A DNA stretch of 64,000 nucleotides from Streptomyces albicerus (GTDB taxonomy: Bacteria; Actinomycetota; Actinomycetes; Streptomycetales; Streptomycetaceae), in contig NZ_VWMY01000001.1 of assembly GCF_008905045.1 (NCBI RefSeq), forward strand, positions 124,001 through 188,000. The letters run 5' to 3'. Positions within the stretch are counted from its first letter, which is position 1. Every line of letters begins with the position of its first letter. Position numbers and translations under genes: made by a program. The notes under the pieces were generated by a model that worked only from the letters and a program-made list of their open reading frames with translations, ran no database searches and was not told the DNA's origin. Shown here in pieces: positions 24,876 to 34,921 of the stretch.

Positions 24876-26468
24876 ATGTACGACGTCGCCGTCATCGGGT
24901 ACGGGCCCGTGGGCATGGTCACCGCGGCGCTGCTCGGGCAGGCAGGCCACGACGTGGTCGTCCTCGAGCGCTATCCGACCCTCTACAACCTTCCGCGCGC
25001 CGCCATCTTCGACGACGAGACGATGCGGACCTTCGACCGCCTCGGCATCTCCCAGGACCTGTTGCCGACGCTGCACGTCCAGCGGAACTACGAGTGGCGC
25101 AACGGCGCGGGCGAGCTGCTCATCGAGCACGACTTCGCCGCTGTCGGCAACCAGGGCTGGGCGGAGTGGTACATGATGTACCAGCCCTACCTGGAGGACG
25201 CCCTGGACGGAGTGGTCCGCGGCCTCGGGAACGTCGAGATCCGGATGGACTCCCCGGTCACCGGGCTGCGGAGCAAGCAGCACGGTGTGGACATCCAGGT
25301 CGAGGGAGACGGCGGGAGTGCCCCCGCGCGAGCGAAGCCGAGCGTGGGGGAGGTCGTCTCCGCCCGGTACGTCGTGGCCTGCGACGGCGGCAACAGCTTC
25401 ACCCGGGGAGCGCTCGGCGTCGAGCAGGACGACTACGGGTTCTCCGAGCCGTGGATGGTCTGCGACTTCCGGCTGACCGGTGCCAGTGCCACGGACATAC
25501 CCAAGGCCCGCCAGGTCTGCGACCCCGGGCAGCCGGTATCGATCATCTCGCTGGGCCCCCGGCACCACCGGTTCAGCTTCATGCTCGGCTCCGAGGCGGA
25601 TTTCCCCGTCGAGCGGGAGCCCGACCGGGTGTGGGCACGGGTCGCCGCCTACCTCGACCGCTCGCGGGCCGAGCTCGTCCGCGTCGCCACGTACACCTTC
25701 CGCTCGCTCGTCGCGGAGCGCTGGCGCAGCGGCCGGATCCTGCTCGCCGGGGACGCGGCCCACCAGATGCCGCCCTTCCTCGGGCAGGGCATGTGCTCAG
25801 GCATCCGCGACGCGCAGAACCTCGCGTTCAAGCTCGACGCCGTGCTGCGGGGTGCCGACGACGCGCTCCTCGACACGTACCAGAGCGAACGCGAGCCGCA
25901 TGTGCGGGCCATCATCGCCAAGGGCATCGAACTCGGCCGCGTCCAGACCATGCGCGACCCGGTGGCCGCCGCCGAGCGCGACGCCCGCCTGATCGCCCAG
26001 CGCGAGGCGAACGGGCGCCCCGAGAAGATGCGCTTCCCGGGTCTCGGCCCGGGCCTGCGCGACGAGTCCCCGCAGGCGGGCCGTCTGATGCCGCACGGCC
26101 GGGTGGAGTCGGCCGGCAGCGAGGGGCTCTTCGACGAGGTCCTCGGCCGCGGATTCGTCCTCCTCGTCGACGGACGTGAGGGCTCCTCGCTCGACGCCCC
26201 GACCACCGAACTGGCCGGCGCGCTCGGCGTGGCCGTCCACCACCTGACCGACCGCCGTCTCACCACCGACGGCATCACCGATGTCGGCGGCGTCTACGGG
26301 CGCTGGTTCGACGAGACCGGCCGCACCGCCGTTCTGTGGCGGCCCGACTTCTACATCCTCGGCACCGCGGGCGTCCTCTCCGACGTCCCGGCGCTCCTGA
26401 AGACACTTGCCACGGCAGTCGAGCCGGTCCAGGCTCCTGCCACCGTCGGAGAAGGGATCCGGCCATGA
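24876..26468 (+). CDS. Resorcinol 4-hydroxylase-type FAD monooxygenase
   Basis: The 530-residue flavoprotein belongs to the PheA/MhpA group: VIGYGPVGMVTAALL at the N terminus, LAGDAAHQMPPFLGQGM in the middle, and a thioredoxin-like C-terminal domain. In this operon it should hydroxylate resorcinol to hydroxyquinol (1,2,4-trihydroxybenzene). The start at 24876 has GGAAGGG at good spacing. Its stop overlaps the transporter start (ATGA). Oddly, residues about 145-160 are encoded by a palindromic Streptomyces repeat (25311-25353) inserted in frame in the substrate-domain region. 3-(3-Hydroxyphenyl)propionate hydroxylase is the nearest alternative, made unlikely by context. Confidence 0.85.
   Translation: MYDVAVIGYGPVGMVTAALLGQAGHDVVVLERYPTLYNLPRAAIFDDETMRTFDRLGISQDLLPTLHVQRNYEWRNGAGELLIEHDFAAVGNQGWAEWYMMYQPYLEDALDGVVRGLGNVEIRMDSPVTGLRSKQHGVDIQVEGDGGSAPARAKPSVGEVVSARYVVACDGGNSFTRGALGVEQDDYGFSEPWMVCDFRLTGASATDIPKARQVCDPGQPVSIISLGPRHHRFSFMLGSEADFPVEREPDRVWARVAAYLDRSRAELVRVATYTFRSLVAERWRSGRILLAGDAAHQMPPFLGQGMCSGIRDAQNLAFKLDAVLRGADDALLDTYQSEREPHVRAIIAKGIELGRVQTMRDPVAAAERDARLIAQREANGRPEKMRFPGLGPGLRDESPQAGRLMPHGRVESAGSEGLFDEVLGRGFVLLVDGREGSSLDAPTTELAGALGVAVHHLTDRRLTTDGITDVGGVYGRWFDETGRTAVLWRPDFYILGTAGVLSDVPALLKTLATAVEPVQAPATVGEGIRP
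25311..25353 (+). repeat. Palindromic Streptomyces repeat inside a coding region
   Basis: The stretch includes CCCCCGCGC (25321-25329), then GAGCGAAGCCGA, then GCGTGGGGG (25342-25350). The arms pair with one G-T wobble. I recognise this as a short dispersed palindromic element frequent between Streptomyces genes. Here it lies in frame inside the hydroxylase gene and encodes GGSAPARAKPSVGE, which looks like a linker insertion. Confidence 0.7.
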
Positions 26469-27757
26469 CCGCACCGTCCGCGATACGCCCGCAGGCCAGC
26501 AGAGTGTCCGCGAGCACGTTCATGCTGCTCGCCGCCTGGGTCGTCGCGTCCCTCGAGGGCTACGACCTCGCCGTGTACGGCGTCACCGTGCCCGCGATCC
26601 TGGGCGACTCCTCGCTCGGCATCGACAAGGCCGAAGCCGGCACCATCGGCTCGCTCGTCGGCATCGGGATGCTGATCGGCGCGGCCCTCGCTGGAGCCCT
26701 CGTCCATCGCACCGGCCCGCGTCGGCTCCTGCTCGTCGGCACAACCGTGTTCTCGCTCGGCATGGCGGTCTGCACGGTCGCCGGCGGCGTCCCGTCCTTC
26801 GGCGCCGGGCGCCTGATCGTCGGCCTCGGTCTCGGCGTCGTACTGCCGACGATCAACGCCTACGTCGCCGACCTCAGCGACCCGGGCCGGCGCAGCCGCA
26901 ACATCGCCCTGATCATGAGCGGTTACGCGGCCGGCGCCCTGTGCTCCCCGCTGCTCGGCACGGCCCTGCTGCCCGACGTCTCGTACCGCTGGCTGTACGT
27001 GATCGGCGTGGTCCCGGTGTTCCTGGCCATACCGCTGGTGCTCCGGCTGCCGGAGAGCCCGTTCCACCTCAGCCGTACGGGCCGGGCGGCCGAGGCGAGG
27101 GCGGTGGAGGAGCAGCTCGGTCTCGCCCCGTCGGACGCCTCCCCGACGTCGGACCCGGGCCGCTGGCTGGGTATCGGCCCGCTGCTGACCGGCGGACTCG
27201 CGGTCTCGACCGTGCTGTTCTGGGCAATGTCCTTCTGCGGACTGCTGCTCGTCTTCGGCATCAGCACCTGGCTGCCCAGCATCATGCAGGCGGCCGGATT
27301 CTCCCTGGGGTCGGCGCTGCTGCAGACGGCGGCCATGTGGCTGGGTGTCGGCGTCGGGGCCATCGTGGGCGGCCGGGTCGCGGACGCGCTGGGCGCCAAG
27401 CGCGTGGTGGTCGTCGCGTTCCTGGTCGGCACGCTGAGCCTGGTCGCGATGAGCACCCGCCCGCCGACGCCGGTCATGTTCGTGCTCATGTTCATCAGCG
27501 GGTTCGGGTTCATCGGTTCGCAGATCCTCGGCAACGCGTTCATCGTGACGCGCTACCCGGACGCCCTGCGCGGCAACGGCCTCGCGTGGGCCCTGTCGAT
27601 CGGCCGCTTCGGCGCGATCGTCGGCCCGTCCCTGGGCGCGTTCGTCCTCAGCTCGGGCGCCGACGTCGAATGGGCCTTCTACGCCTTCGCCGTACCCGCC
27701 CTGATCGGGGCGTTCGCGGCGGGCGCGGTACCCCGGGTGCGAGCGGTCACCGCATGA
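26465..27757 (+). CDS. MFS aromatic-acid transporter (AAHS/PcaK-like)
   Basis: The 430-residue protein has twelve predicted membrane segments. TM1 carries [18 protein letters not shown], a variant of the DxYD-type motif of the aromatic acid:H+ symporters, and [14 protein letters not shown] fills the loop between TM2 and TM3. It most likely imports gamma-resorcylate or a related hydroxybenzoate by proton symport. Its ATG overlaps the hydroxylase stop and its stop overlaps the reductase start, so it is embedded in the catabolic operon and co-induced with it. Confidence 0.87.
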   Translation: MTAPSAIRPQASRVSASTFMLLAAWVVASLEGYDLAVYGVTVPAILGDSSLGIDKAEAGTIGSLVGIGMLIGAALAGALVHRTGPRRLLLVGTTVFSLGMAVCTVAGGVPSFGAGRLIVGLGLGVVLPTINAYVADLSDPGRRSRNIALIMSGYAAGALCSPLLGTALLPDVSYRWLYVIGVVPVFLAIPLVLRLPESPFHLSRTGRAAEARAVEEQLGLAPSDASPTSDPGRWLGIGPLLTGGLAVSTVLFWAMSFCGLLLVFGISTWLPSIMQAAGFSLGSALLQTAAMWLGVGVGAIVGGRVADALGAKRVVVVAFLVGTLSLVAMSTRPPTPVMFVLMFISGFGFIGSQILGNAFIVTRYPDALRGNGLAWALSIGRFGAIVGPSLGAFVLSSGADVEWAFYAFAVPALIGAFAAGAVPRVRAVTA

Positions 27758-28857
27758 CGCGGGTCGTCTACGAGTCCTGGGGCCAGCGGGTCGTCTTCGG
27801 CTCGGGCACCGCACGCCAGGACGTGGCGGCCGAGGTCACCGGACTCGGCGCGAGCCGGGTCCTGGTGATCGCGGCCGAGGGGGAGCGGGCCCTGGCCGAG
27901 GACATCTGCAAGGACGTTCCCGTCATGGCGACGTTCGGCGCCGTCAGGCCGCATGTGCCCACCGAGGTGGCGCAGGCCGTGCGGGCGGCAGCCCACGAAC
28001 ACGCGGCCGACCTGCTGTTGAGCGTCGGCGGCGGATCCACGACGGGCACCGCCAAAGCGGCGGCGCTCACCACCGGGCTGCCGATCCTCGCCGTCCCCAC
28101 GACGTACGCCGGCTCCGAGGCGACCCCCGTCTGGGGCCTCACCGAGGACGGCCACAAGCGCACCGGCGTCGACCCGAAGGTGCTCCCGCGGGTCGTCGTC
28201 TACGACGCGACGCTCATGCTGTCGCTGCCGACCCGCCTGTCGGTGACCTCCGGGCTCAACGCGCTCGCGCACTGCGTCGACGCGTGGTGGGCCCCCCGGC
28301 ACAACCCGATCAGCTCCGCCCTGGCCGTCGAGGGCGTCCGCTCGCTGGCGTCCGCGCTGCCGCGCATCGTCACCGACGGCCAGGACGTCGCGGCCCGCCG
28401 GGAGATCCTCTTCGGCACCTACCTCGGGGCGGTCGCCTTCGCGGGGGCCGGCTCCGGACTGCACCACAAGGTGTGCCATGTCCTCGGGGGCGCGTACGAC
28501 CTCGAACACGCCGCCCTGCACTCGGTGATCCTGCCGCACGTGGTCGGCCTCAACCTGCCCGCGGCACCGGACGCGGCCCGGCTCCTCGGATCGGCGCTCG
28601 ACGCCGGCGCCGATCCGTTCGGCGCGCTGATCGCCCTCTACACGCGGCTCGAACCTCCGCGCTCGCTAAGCGAGTTGGGACTCGCCGAGGGGGATCTCGA
28701 CCGGGCCTGCGACCTGGTCATGGCACAGGTGCCGGACACCAACCCGCGGCGCGTGACCCGCGACGAGATGCGCGAGCTGCTCGGGCGCGCGTGCCGCGGG
28801 GACACCCCGGTGCCGGTCCCTCTCACCGCCCTTCGCACGGAAGAGCAACCCCGATGA
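27754..28857 (+). CDS. Maleylacetate reductase
   Basis: The 367-residue iron-containing alcohol dehydrogenase-type protein has the nucleotide-binding [13 protein letters not shown] and the metal-ligand region [22 protein letters not shown]. It reduces maleylacetate to 3-oxoadipate with NAD(P)H, feeding the beta-ketoadipate route. Its substrate is made by the hydroxyquinol dioxygenase encoded immediately downstream. ATGA overlap with the transporter gene upstream and a four-base overlap with the dioxygenase start downstream show tight translational coupling. Confidence 0.9.
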   Translation: MTRVVYESWGQRVVFGSGTARQDVAAEVTGLGASRVLVIAAEGERALAEDICKDVPVMATFGAVRPHVPTEVAQAVRAAAHEHAADLLLSVGGGSTTGTAKAAALTTGLPILAVPTTYAGSEATPVWGLTEDGHKRTGVDPKVLPRVVVYDATLMLSLPTRLSVTSGLNALAHCVDAWWAPRHNPISSALAVEGVRSLASALPRIVTDGQDVAARREILFGTYLGAVAFAGAGSGLHHKVCHVLGGAYDLEHAALHSVILPHVVGLNLPAAPDAARLLGSALDAGADPFGALIALYTRLEPPRSLSELGLAEGDLDRACDLVMAQVPDTNPRRVTRDEMRELLGRACRGDTPVPVPLTALRTEEQPR

Positions 28858-28874
28858 CTGCAACCCCGATGACT
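28845..28874 (+). repeat. 15-bp tandem duplication of a translation start
   Basis: GCAACCCCGATGACT occurs twice head to tail (28845-28859 and 28860-28874). Each copy carries an in-frame ATG for the dioxygenase gene, so the protein can start at 28854 or 28869. The GGAAG site upstream favours the first. Confidence 0.9.
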
Positions 28875-29747
28875 GAGACGGCCGAGACGGCTGAGACGAC
28901 CGAACAAGAACTGACCGACAAGGTCGTCGCGAGCTTCGACACCGCGAAGGACGAACGGTTCCGCGAGGTCATGCAGGCCCTTGTACGGCACGCCCACGCG
29001 TTCGTGCGGGAAACCCGGCTCACCGAGGAAGAGTGGGGCGCGGCGATCGAGTTCCTCACCGCGGCCGGTCACATCACCACCGACACCCGCCAGGAGTTCG
29101 TCCTCCTCTCGGACGTCCTCGGCATCTCCATGCTCACCGTCGCGGTGAACGAACCGGGCCTCGACGAGTCGACGGAGTCCACGGTCCTCGGCCCGTTCTT
29201 CGTCCAGGACTCGCCCGAGATCGAGCTCGGCGGGGACATCGCGGGCGGCGCGACCGGTGAGCCGGCGTGGGTCGCCGGCCGGATCACGGACACCGACGGC
29301 AATCCCGTCCCCGGGGCCCGCGTCGAGGTGTGGGAGGCCGACGACGACGGCATGTACGACGTCCAGTACGACGACGGAACCCTGGCGGGGCGCGCGCACC
29401 TGTTCACCGACGCGGAGGGCCGCTACCGCTTCTGGGGGCTCACCCCCACGCCGTACCCCATCCCGGACGACGGCCCCGTCGGCCGGCTCCTCGACCACGC
29501 CGGCCGCTCTCCGATGCGTGCACCTCACCTGCACTTCATGGTCACGGCACCGGGCTTCCGGCGTCTCATCACCCACATCTTCGTCGCGGGCGACCCCTGC
29601 CTGGACGCCGACTCCGTCTTCGGCGTGAAGGAGTCCCTCATCCGCCCCTTCGGCCGTCACGAGGCCGGAACACCGACGCCGGACGGGCGGCAGCCGGCGG
29701 GCTCGTGGACCTCGACGACCTTCGACATCGTCCTCAGGGAGGAATAG
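28854..29747 (+). CDS. Hydroxyquinol 1,2-dioxygenase (intradiol)
   Basis: The 297-residue intradiol dioxygenase has an N-terminal helical dimerisation domain and a beta-sandwich with the Fe(III) ligands: Tyr in GMYDVQY, Tyr in [11 protein letters not shown], and the two His of APHLHFMV. Length and sequence fit hydroxyquinol dioxygenases rather than catechol enzymes. It cleaves hydroxyquinol to maleylacetate. It is last in the resorcylate operon and overlaps the reductase gene. The first 15 bp of the coding region are tandemly duplicated, giving two possible starts five codons apart. No clear terminator follows. Confidence 0.9.
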   Translation: MTATPMTETAETAETTEQELTDKVVASFDTAKDERFREVMQALVRHAHAFVRETRLTEEEWGAAIEFLTAAGHITTDTRQEFVLLSDVLGISMLTVAVNEPGLDESTESTVLGPFFVQDSPEIELGGDIAGGATGEPAWVAGRITDTDGNPVPGARVEVWEADDDGMYDVQYDDGTLAGRAHLFTDAEGRYRFWGLTPTPYPIPDDGPVGRLLDHAGRSPMRAPHLHFMVTAPGFRRLITHIFVAGDPCLDADSVFGVKESLIRPFGRHEAGTPTPDGRQPAGSWTSTTFDIVLREE

Positions 29748-29852
29748 GAGCCGCGCCACCTCCGCGGGCGGCAGACCCCACGCCCGTCGTTCACGTACAC
29801 AAACTCCCCGTACGCGGAGACGTACGGATGTTGGCTTGTTGCTGCACACCTC

Positions 29853-29923
29853 TTGACGCGTTCGGCGCTGTCGACTCAATAATGAGCGTCCACATATCTA
29901 AACGACGTTTTCGCTTATGGACG
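29853..29923 (+). promoter_or_regulatory. Candidate promoter and operator for the peptide/nickel-type ABC operon
   Basis: TTGACG (29853-29858) with an AT-rich TCAATAAT about 17-19 bases later looks like a promoter. Just downstream are the perfect odd palindrome AAACG-A-CGTTT (29900-29910) and a wider imperfect inverted repeat (CGTCCACATA at 29887-29896 against TATGGACG at 29916-29923). This composition stands out from the surrounding GC-rich DNA and fits a LacI- or GntR-type operator. The regulator is not identified. Confidence 0.5.
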
Positions 29924-29947
29924 TGAGTTGAACAGCGCGGAGGAACA

Positions 29948-31519
29948 GTGACCGATCCAGGCCCAGTGCGCACTCGTTCGATCGCTGGTCTCCGCCGGGG
30001 GCGAACGGCGGGTGCGATCACGTCCGTCGTCGTTGTGCTCGCCGCCTCCGGATGCTCGGTGGCCGGTGCCGACCCCATCGGTGAGGGCCCCGGCACCCTG
30101 CGCGTCGTCCTGCCCGAGGAGCCACCGACCCTCGAGCCGTGCGACGCCTCGCTCACCGCGACGGGCCGGGTGACGCGCGCCAACATCACGGAGGCGCTCA
30201 CCGAGCGCGATCCGTCCACCGGGCGACTGGAACAGGCCCTGGCCACCAAGTGGACGCGCAACTCGCCCACTTCATGGACCTTCATCCTCCGCAAGGGGGT
30301 CAAGTTCCATGACGGTTCCGCGCTCACGGCCGCGGCCGCCGCGTTCTCCATCAAGCGCGCCACGGACTCAGACATCGACTGCAACGTCGACGGATACATC
30401 TTCACGGACAGCGAAGTCACCGCAAAACCGGTCGACGACACGACACTTGAGGTCACCACGGCCGAGCCGGACCCCATCCTCCCGCTGCGCCTGTCCTTCG
30501 TCGAGATCGTGCCGACGAGTACGGACCCCAAGAAGAGGGTGCGCGAGCCGATCGGTACCGGTCCGTACCGGATCGACGAGTGGAGCCAGGGCCGCTTTCT
30601 GCGCCTGAAGCGCTTCCCCGGGTACTGGGGCAAGACCCCCGACTTCGCCGCCGCCAAGTACGTCTGGCGGGCGGAGGGCAGCGTGCGCGCGGCCATGGTC
30701 ACCAACAACGAGGCGGATGTCGCGATCGGACTCGCTCCCGAGGACGGGGCGGGCGACCGGGCGGTCGAGTTCACCACCAACGAGGTCTCCTACCTGCGGA
30801 TGGACGCCACGAAGGCACCCCTCGACGACGTCCGGATCCGACGGGCCATCAACTACGCCATCGACAGGGAGGGGTTGGTCACGGCGGTCTTCTCGGGGCG
30901 GCCGAGCGGCCAGCTCGTGTCGAAGGGCGTCACCGGATACAACCCGCGTGTCCGGCCGTGGTCGTACGACCCGGAACGCGCGAAGGAACTCGTCGCCGAG
31001 GCCCGCGCCGACGGAGTACCGACCGACACCACCATCACCATCATCGGCCGCAACGGCATCTACCCGAAGGCCGCCGAGGCGATGGAGGTGGTGCAGGACG
31101 GCCTGCTCAAGGCAGGCCTGAAGGTCAAGATCAAGATGCTGGACGTCAACGCCTGGCTGGAGTACCTGCTGCGGCCCTTCCCCAAGGGCATGGGCCCCAC
31201 CCTCCTCCAGGCGCAGCACGGCAACCAGGCGGGAGACGCCGCGTTCACGATGGGACAGATCTACGGCAGCAAGGGCGCCCAGAGCAGCTACGGCACCGCC
31301 GAACTCGACGCGCTGACGACGAAGGCGCAACTCGCCTCGGGCGACGCGCGGCAGAAGGCGTTCGCGGACGCGTTCGCCCACCAGAACGACGAGGTCGTAC
31401 GGGACGCCGTGATGGCCAACATGACCGGCATCCTGGCCCTCTCCTCGCACGTCCGTTACCGACCGGACTCGGCCACCAACGACGAGATGCGGCTCTCCGA
31501 CATGCGCCGCGCGGACTGA
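29948..31519 (+). CDS. ABC transporter substrate-binding lipoprotein (SBP_bac_5)
   Basis: The 523-residue protein has a long N-terminal signal ending in a lipobox-like AASGC and the peptide/nickel-binding fold (family 5): LEPCDASL, WTFILRKGVKFHDG, then the conserved IGTGPYRIDEW. It captures a solute, typically an oligopeptide, nickel chelate or oligosaccharide, outside the membrane and hands it to the permeases encoded next. The GTG at 29948 follows GGAGG closely. It lies between aromatic catabolism and the glycan locus, and its ligand is not predictable. Confidence 0.9.
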   Translation: MTDPGPVRTRSIAGLRRGRTAGAITSVVVVLAASGCSVAGADPIGEGPGTLRVVLPEEPPTLEPCDASLTATGRVTRANITEALTERDPSTGRLEQALATKWTRNSPTSWTFILRKGVKFHDGSALTAAAAAFSIKRATDSDIDCNVDGYIFTDSEVTAKPVDDTTLEVTTAEPDPILPLRLSFVEIVPTSTDPKKRVREPIGTGPYRIDEWSQGRFLRLKRFPGYWGKTPDFAAAKYVWRAEGSVRAAMVTNNEADVAIGLAPEDGAGDRAVEFTTNEVSYLRMDATKAPLDDVRIRRAINYAIDREGLVTAVFSGRPSGQLVSKGVTGYNPRVRPWSYDPERAKELVAEARADGVPTDTTITIIGRNGIYPKAAEAMEVVQDGLLKAGLKVKIKMLDVNAWLEYLLRPFPKGMGPTLLQAQHGNQAGDAAFTMGQIYGSKGAQSSYGTAELDALTTKAQLASGDARQKAFADAFAHQNDEVVRDAVMANMTGILALSSHVRYRPDSATNDEMRLSDMRRAD

Positions 31520-31535
31520 GGGAGGAGCGAAACCG

Positions 31536-32462
31536 ATGTTCACCATGCTGCGCCGCCGCGCGGTCTCCAGCGTCATCCCCCTGCTGGTCGTGGTGCTGGG
31601 AGTCTTCTTCCTGGCCCGCCTCACCGGGGACCCCGCCAATCTGTACCTCCCGCTCAGCGCGACACCCGAGATGAGGGAGGAGTTCGCCGCCCGCAACGGT
31701 CTCGACCAGCCGCTGATCACCCAGTTCGGCGACTATCTGGTCCAAGTCGCGCACCTCGACTTCGGCGAATCGCTGCGCACCGCCCAGTCCGCGAGCGACG
31801 CGGTGCTGCGGGCCTTCCCCGCCACCCTCCAGCTGGCCGGGTGGACGATGCTGCTCGCCATCGTGGGTGCCGTGGTGATCGGCAGCCTGGCGGCGTACCG
31901 GCCCAACTCGGCGACCGACCGGGTCGCGAGCTTCCTGTCCTCGACGGCCGCCAGCGTCCCCGACTTCTGGTTCGCCATCATGGGGGTGCTGATCTTCGCG
32001 GTGACGCTGAGCTGGCTCCCCACCTCCGGTACGAACGGGGCGGCCGCGTGGGTCCTGCCCGTGGCCACGCTGCTCATCCGGCCGTTCGGCGTACTGGTCC
32101 AAGTGGTGCGCGGCGCCATGGTCTCCGCCCTCTCCGCCCCCTATGTGAAGGTGGCGCGCAGCAAGGGCGCCCGCGAATCGCGGGTGGTCTTCGGGCACGC
32201 CCTGCGCAACGCGGCCGCCCCCGCGCTCACCGTCGCGGGCGACCTCGCCGTCGGGCTGGTCAACGGAGCCGTCGTCGTCGAGACCATCTTCGGCTGGCCC
32301 GGCATCGGCAAGCTCATGATCGACTCTGTTCTTCAGCGTGATTTCGCGGTACTGCAGGCCGCCGTGCTGCTGACCGCTCTGGTGATCTTCGCGCTCAACA
32401 TCCTCGTGGACATCTGCCACGCGATCCTCGACCCGCGTGTCCGGCAGCGGGCGGCGGCGTGA
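31536..32462 (+). CDS. ABC transporter permease (DppB-like)
   Basis: The 308-residue permease has six membrane segments. The N-terminal TM is followed by the large external loop typical of DppB/OppB, and the cytoplasmic coupling loop near ARSKGARESRVVFGHALRNA contains the EAA-like contact for the ATPase. It forms half of the membrane channel with the DppC-like domain of the fusion protein encoded downstream. The gene is preceded by GGAGG and its stop overlaps the GTG of the fusion gene. Confidence 0.9.
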   Translation: MFTMLRRRAVSSVIPLLVVVLGVFFLARLTGDPANLYLPLSATPEMREEFAARNGLDQPLITQFGDYLVQVAHLDFGESLRTAQSASDAVLRAFPATLQLAGWTMLLAIVGAVVIGSLAAYRPNSATDRVASFLSSTAASVPDFWFAIMGVLIFAVTLSWLPTSGTNGAAAWVLPVATLLIRPFGVLVQVVRGAMVSALSAPYVKVARSKGARESRVVFGHALRNAAAPALTVAGDLAVGLVNGAVVVETIFGWPGIGKLMIDSVLQRDFAVLQAAVLLTALVIFALNILVDICHAILDPRVRQRAAA

Positions 32463-34921
32463 GTCAGGAAAGTGACATGCTCCAGAAAAACGTCCAGAAG
32501 AACGACGCCCAGCAGAGCGGCGTCCCGAAGAACACGGACAACGCCAAGGACAGCGACCCGAGTTCCGGGACCGACCCGGTACCGGTGTCGGCGCGGCGGA
32601 AGTGGCTCGCTCTGCTCCTCCAGGACCGATTCGCCTGCGCGGCGGCCCTGATCCTGTTGGCCGTCGCCTTGTGCGCCGTGCTGGGTCCGCTGCTCATCGG
32701 GGACCTGGCGACGCGTCAGAACCTGCGTGATCCCAACCGGGAGCCCTTCAGTCTCGACCACGGCTGGGCCTTCGTCCTCGGCAGCGACTCCCTGGGGCGG
32801 CCCGTCGCCGCCCGGCTGATCACCGCGGCCGGGACCACTCTGTCCGTGGCCGTGCCCGCCGTGCTGTGCTCACTGGTCGTCGGCTCGGTCTGGGGCATGT
32901 GGGCGGGCTATCACGGCGGTTGGCGCGAGAACGTGTCCCTGCGGATCGCCGACGTGATCCTCAGCTTCCCCTCTCTTCTGCTGGCCGTGGTCGTGCTGTA
33001 CGTGTTCTCGCCGAGCGCCGCGAACATCGTGCTGGTCCTGGCCGTCGCCCGGATCCCCGTCTATCTGCGCACGGCGCGGGCCGAGTCCGCGGAACTGCGC
33101 AGCCGGCTGTTCATGGACGCCGCCCGCACCTTCGGCACCAGCAGTTGGGCGACCATCCGACGGCATGTCGCCCCCACCGTGTTGCCCACGCTGCTCACCG
33201 TCGCCGCGCTCGACTTCTGCTTCGTGATGCTGACCGAGTCGTCGCTGAGCTTCCTGGGGATCGGCATCCAGCCGCCGGACGTGAGCTGGGGCCTGATGGT
33301 GGCCCAGGGGCGGCAGGAGTTGCAGAGCGCGTGGTGGATCGCGGTCTTCCCCGGTCTCGCCATCGTCATCACGACCGTCTCGGCGACCGTCCTCGCCGCC
33401 TGGGCCCGGCTCTCGACCGACCCGGGCCAGCGCTGGAGGCACGGCCTGCGCCGCGGCGGCCGACGTCTGGGTCGCCGTCGTCCGGCAGCCGGGGGCACCG
33501 GCGCCGGTCGCCGTCCTGCGGTCGAACCGCACCTGGCCGTGGCAGGGACGGAGGTCGCATCGGACCCGACCGTGAGTGGGACGGAGGTCGCACCCGACCC
33601 GACCGTAAGTGGGACGGAGATCGAACCAGCCACGGTCGCGGCGGAGACAGGATCCGAAACGACTACAGCCGTGGCCGGGACAGACACCGAAACCACTACG
33701 GCCGTCGCCGGGACAAGCGCCGAAACGACAACGGCCCCAGCGGGGACGGAGACCGAGCCCACGCCCCTGGCCGGGACGGGGAGCGAGCTGCCCCCGCCCC
33801 TGGCCGGAACAGACATCGATCCGGCCCAGGCCCCAGCGGGGGCAGGGGCCGAGCCGGCCACTGCCCTGGCCGGGACTATCGCCGAACCCACCCCATCCCT
33901 GGCCGGGACGGGGATCGAACCGGCCCCGGCCGACTCGCCGACGCGGGCCGACACCCTGGCCGTGGACGGTCTGTCGGTCGACATCCGAACCGCCGCCGGC
34001 CCCGTCCCCGTCGTACGCGGCGTGAGTTTCGCCGTGCGGTCGGGTGAGACGTTGGCCCTGCTGGGCGAGTCCGGATGCGGCAAGAGCATGACCGCCCATG
34101 CCGTCGCGGGCCTGCTCGATCCGGCCGCCGAAGTCGTGGGCGGGCAGGCCCGGTTGGACGGCGACGACCTGCTCGCGCTCGGAGCCCGGGCCAGGCGCCG
34201 GCTCGCGGGCCCGGGCCTGTCCATCGTCTTCCAGGACGCGCTCAGCGCCCTCAATCCCGTGCACACGGTCGGGGCACAGCTCGCGGAGCCGTTCCGCATC
34301 CACGAGAGGATGTCCCGGCGCGCCGCGCGGGCCCGAGCGGTGGAGTTGATGGAACGCGTCGGCATCCCGGAGGCACGCTCGCGCGCCAACGCCTACCCGC
34401 ACCAGTTCTCCGGAGGCATGCGCCAGCGGCTGCTGATCGCGATGGCGGTCGCGTTGCAGCCGAAGGTGCTGCTCGCCGACGAGCCCACGACGGCCCTGGA
34501 TGTGACCGTGCAGGCCCAGATCATGGACCTCCTCCGGGAACTGCGGAGCGAGCAGCAGATGGCTCTGGTCCTCATCACCCACGACCTCGGCCTGGTCGCC
34601 GAGCACGCGGACCGGGTCGCCGTCATGTACGCGGGCACGGTCGTGGAGACCGGACCGGTGGCCGAGGTGTTCGGCAAGCCCAACCACCCCTACACCCGCG
34701 GCCTGTTGGAGTCGGTACCGGCCGAGCAGCGCAAGGGATCCCGGCTGAACTCCATCCCCGGCAGCCCGCCCGACCCGCGCTCCATGCCGTCCGGTTGCGC
34801 TTTCCGTATGCGCTGTCCGATGGCCCGCGAGCTGTGCGCCACGCACCGGCCGACGCTGGCCGGTACCGGCACGGACCGCGCCGCCGCCTGCCACTTCGGG
34901 AAGGAACTGGCCGATGCCTGA
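32459..34921 (+). CDS. Fused ABC permease (DppC-like) and ATPase (DppD-like) with repetitive linker
   Basis: This 820-residue protein combines two subunits that are usually separate. Residues about 45-325 form a DppC-like permease. Residues about 360-495 form a low-complexity linker of imperfect repeats ([18 protein letters not shown]). Residues about 500-820 form an ABC ATPase with Walker A GESGCGKS, signature FSGGMRQRL, Walker [12 protein letters not shown] and the oligopeptide-family C-terminal tail with conserved cysteines. Permease-ATPase fusions of this type occur in actinobacteria, but the roughly 135-residue repeat linker is unusual. The GTG at 32459 overlaps the preceding permease stop. 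An ATG at 32477 is an alternative. Confidence 0.87.
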   Translation: MSQESDMLQKNVQKNDAQQSGVPKNTDNAKDSDPSSGTDPVPVSARRKWLALLLQDRFACAAALILLAVALCAVLGPLLIGDLATRQNLRDPNREPFSLDHGWAFVLGSDSLGRPVAARLITAAGTTLSVAVPAVLCSLVVGSVWGMWAGYHGGWRENVSLRIADVILSFPSLLLAVVVLYVFSPSAANIVLVLAVARIPVYLRTARAESAELRSRLFMDAARTFGTSSWATIRRHVAPTVLPTLLTVAALDFCFVMLTESSLSFLGIGIQPPDVSWGLMVAQGRQELQSAWWIAVFPGLAIVITTVSATVLAAWARLSTDPGQRWRHGLRRGGRRLGRRRPAAGGTGAGRRPAVEPHLAVAGTEVASDPTVSGTEVAPDPTVSGTEIEPATVAAETGSETTTAVAGTDTETTTAVAGTSAETTTAPAGTETEPTPLAGTGSELPPPLAGTDIDPAQAPAGAGAEPATALAGTIAEPTPSLAGTGIEPAPADSPTRADTLAVDGLSVDIRTAAGPVPVVRGVSFAVRSGETLALLGESGCGKSMTAHAVAGLLDPAAEVVGGQARLDGDDLLALGARARRRLAGPGLSIVFQDALSALNPVHTVGAQLAEPFRIHERMSRRAARARAVELMERVGIPEARSRANAYPHQFSGGMRQRLLIAMAVALQPKVLLADEPTTALDVTVQAQIMDLLRELRSEQQMALVLITHDLGLVAEHADRVAVMYAGTVVETGPVAEVFGKPNHPYTRGLLESVPAEQRKGSRLNSIPGSPPDPRSMPSGCAFRMRCPMARELCATHRPTLAGTGTDRAAACHFGKELADA
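33537..33945 (+). repeat. Imperfect tandem repeats encoding an inter-domain linker
   Basis: About ten to twelve imperfect units of roughly 30-39 bases, each around GGCCGGGACGG or GGACGGAG, lie between the permease and ATPase halves. All keep the frame, giving units such as [22 protein letters not shown] and [10 protein letters not shown]. Such repeats are prone to expansion and contraction. Confidence 0.75.

Noticed and set aside
33420..33960. A frameshift splitting the permease-ATPase fusion into two genes
   Set aside because: The frame stays open through the whole linker with consistent repeat-unit translation, and no start codon with a ribosome site precedes the ATPase half.
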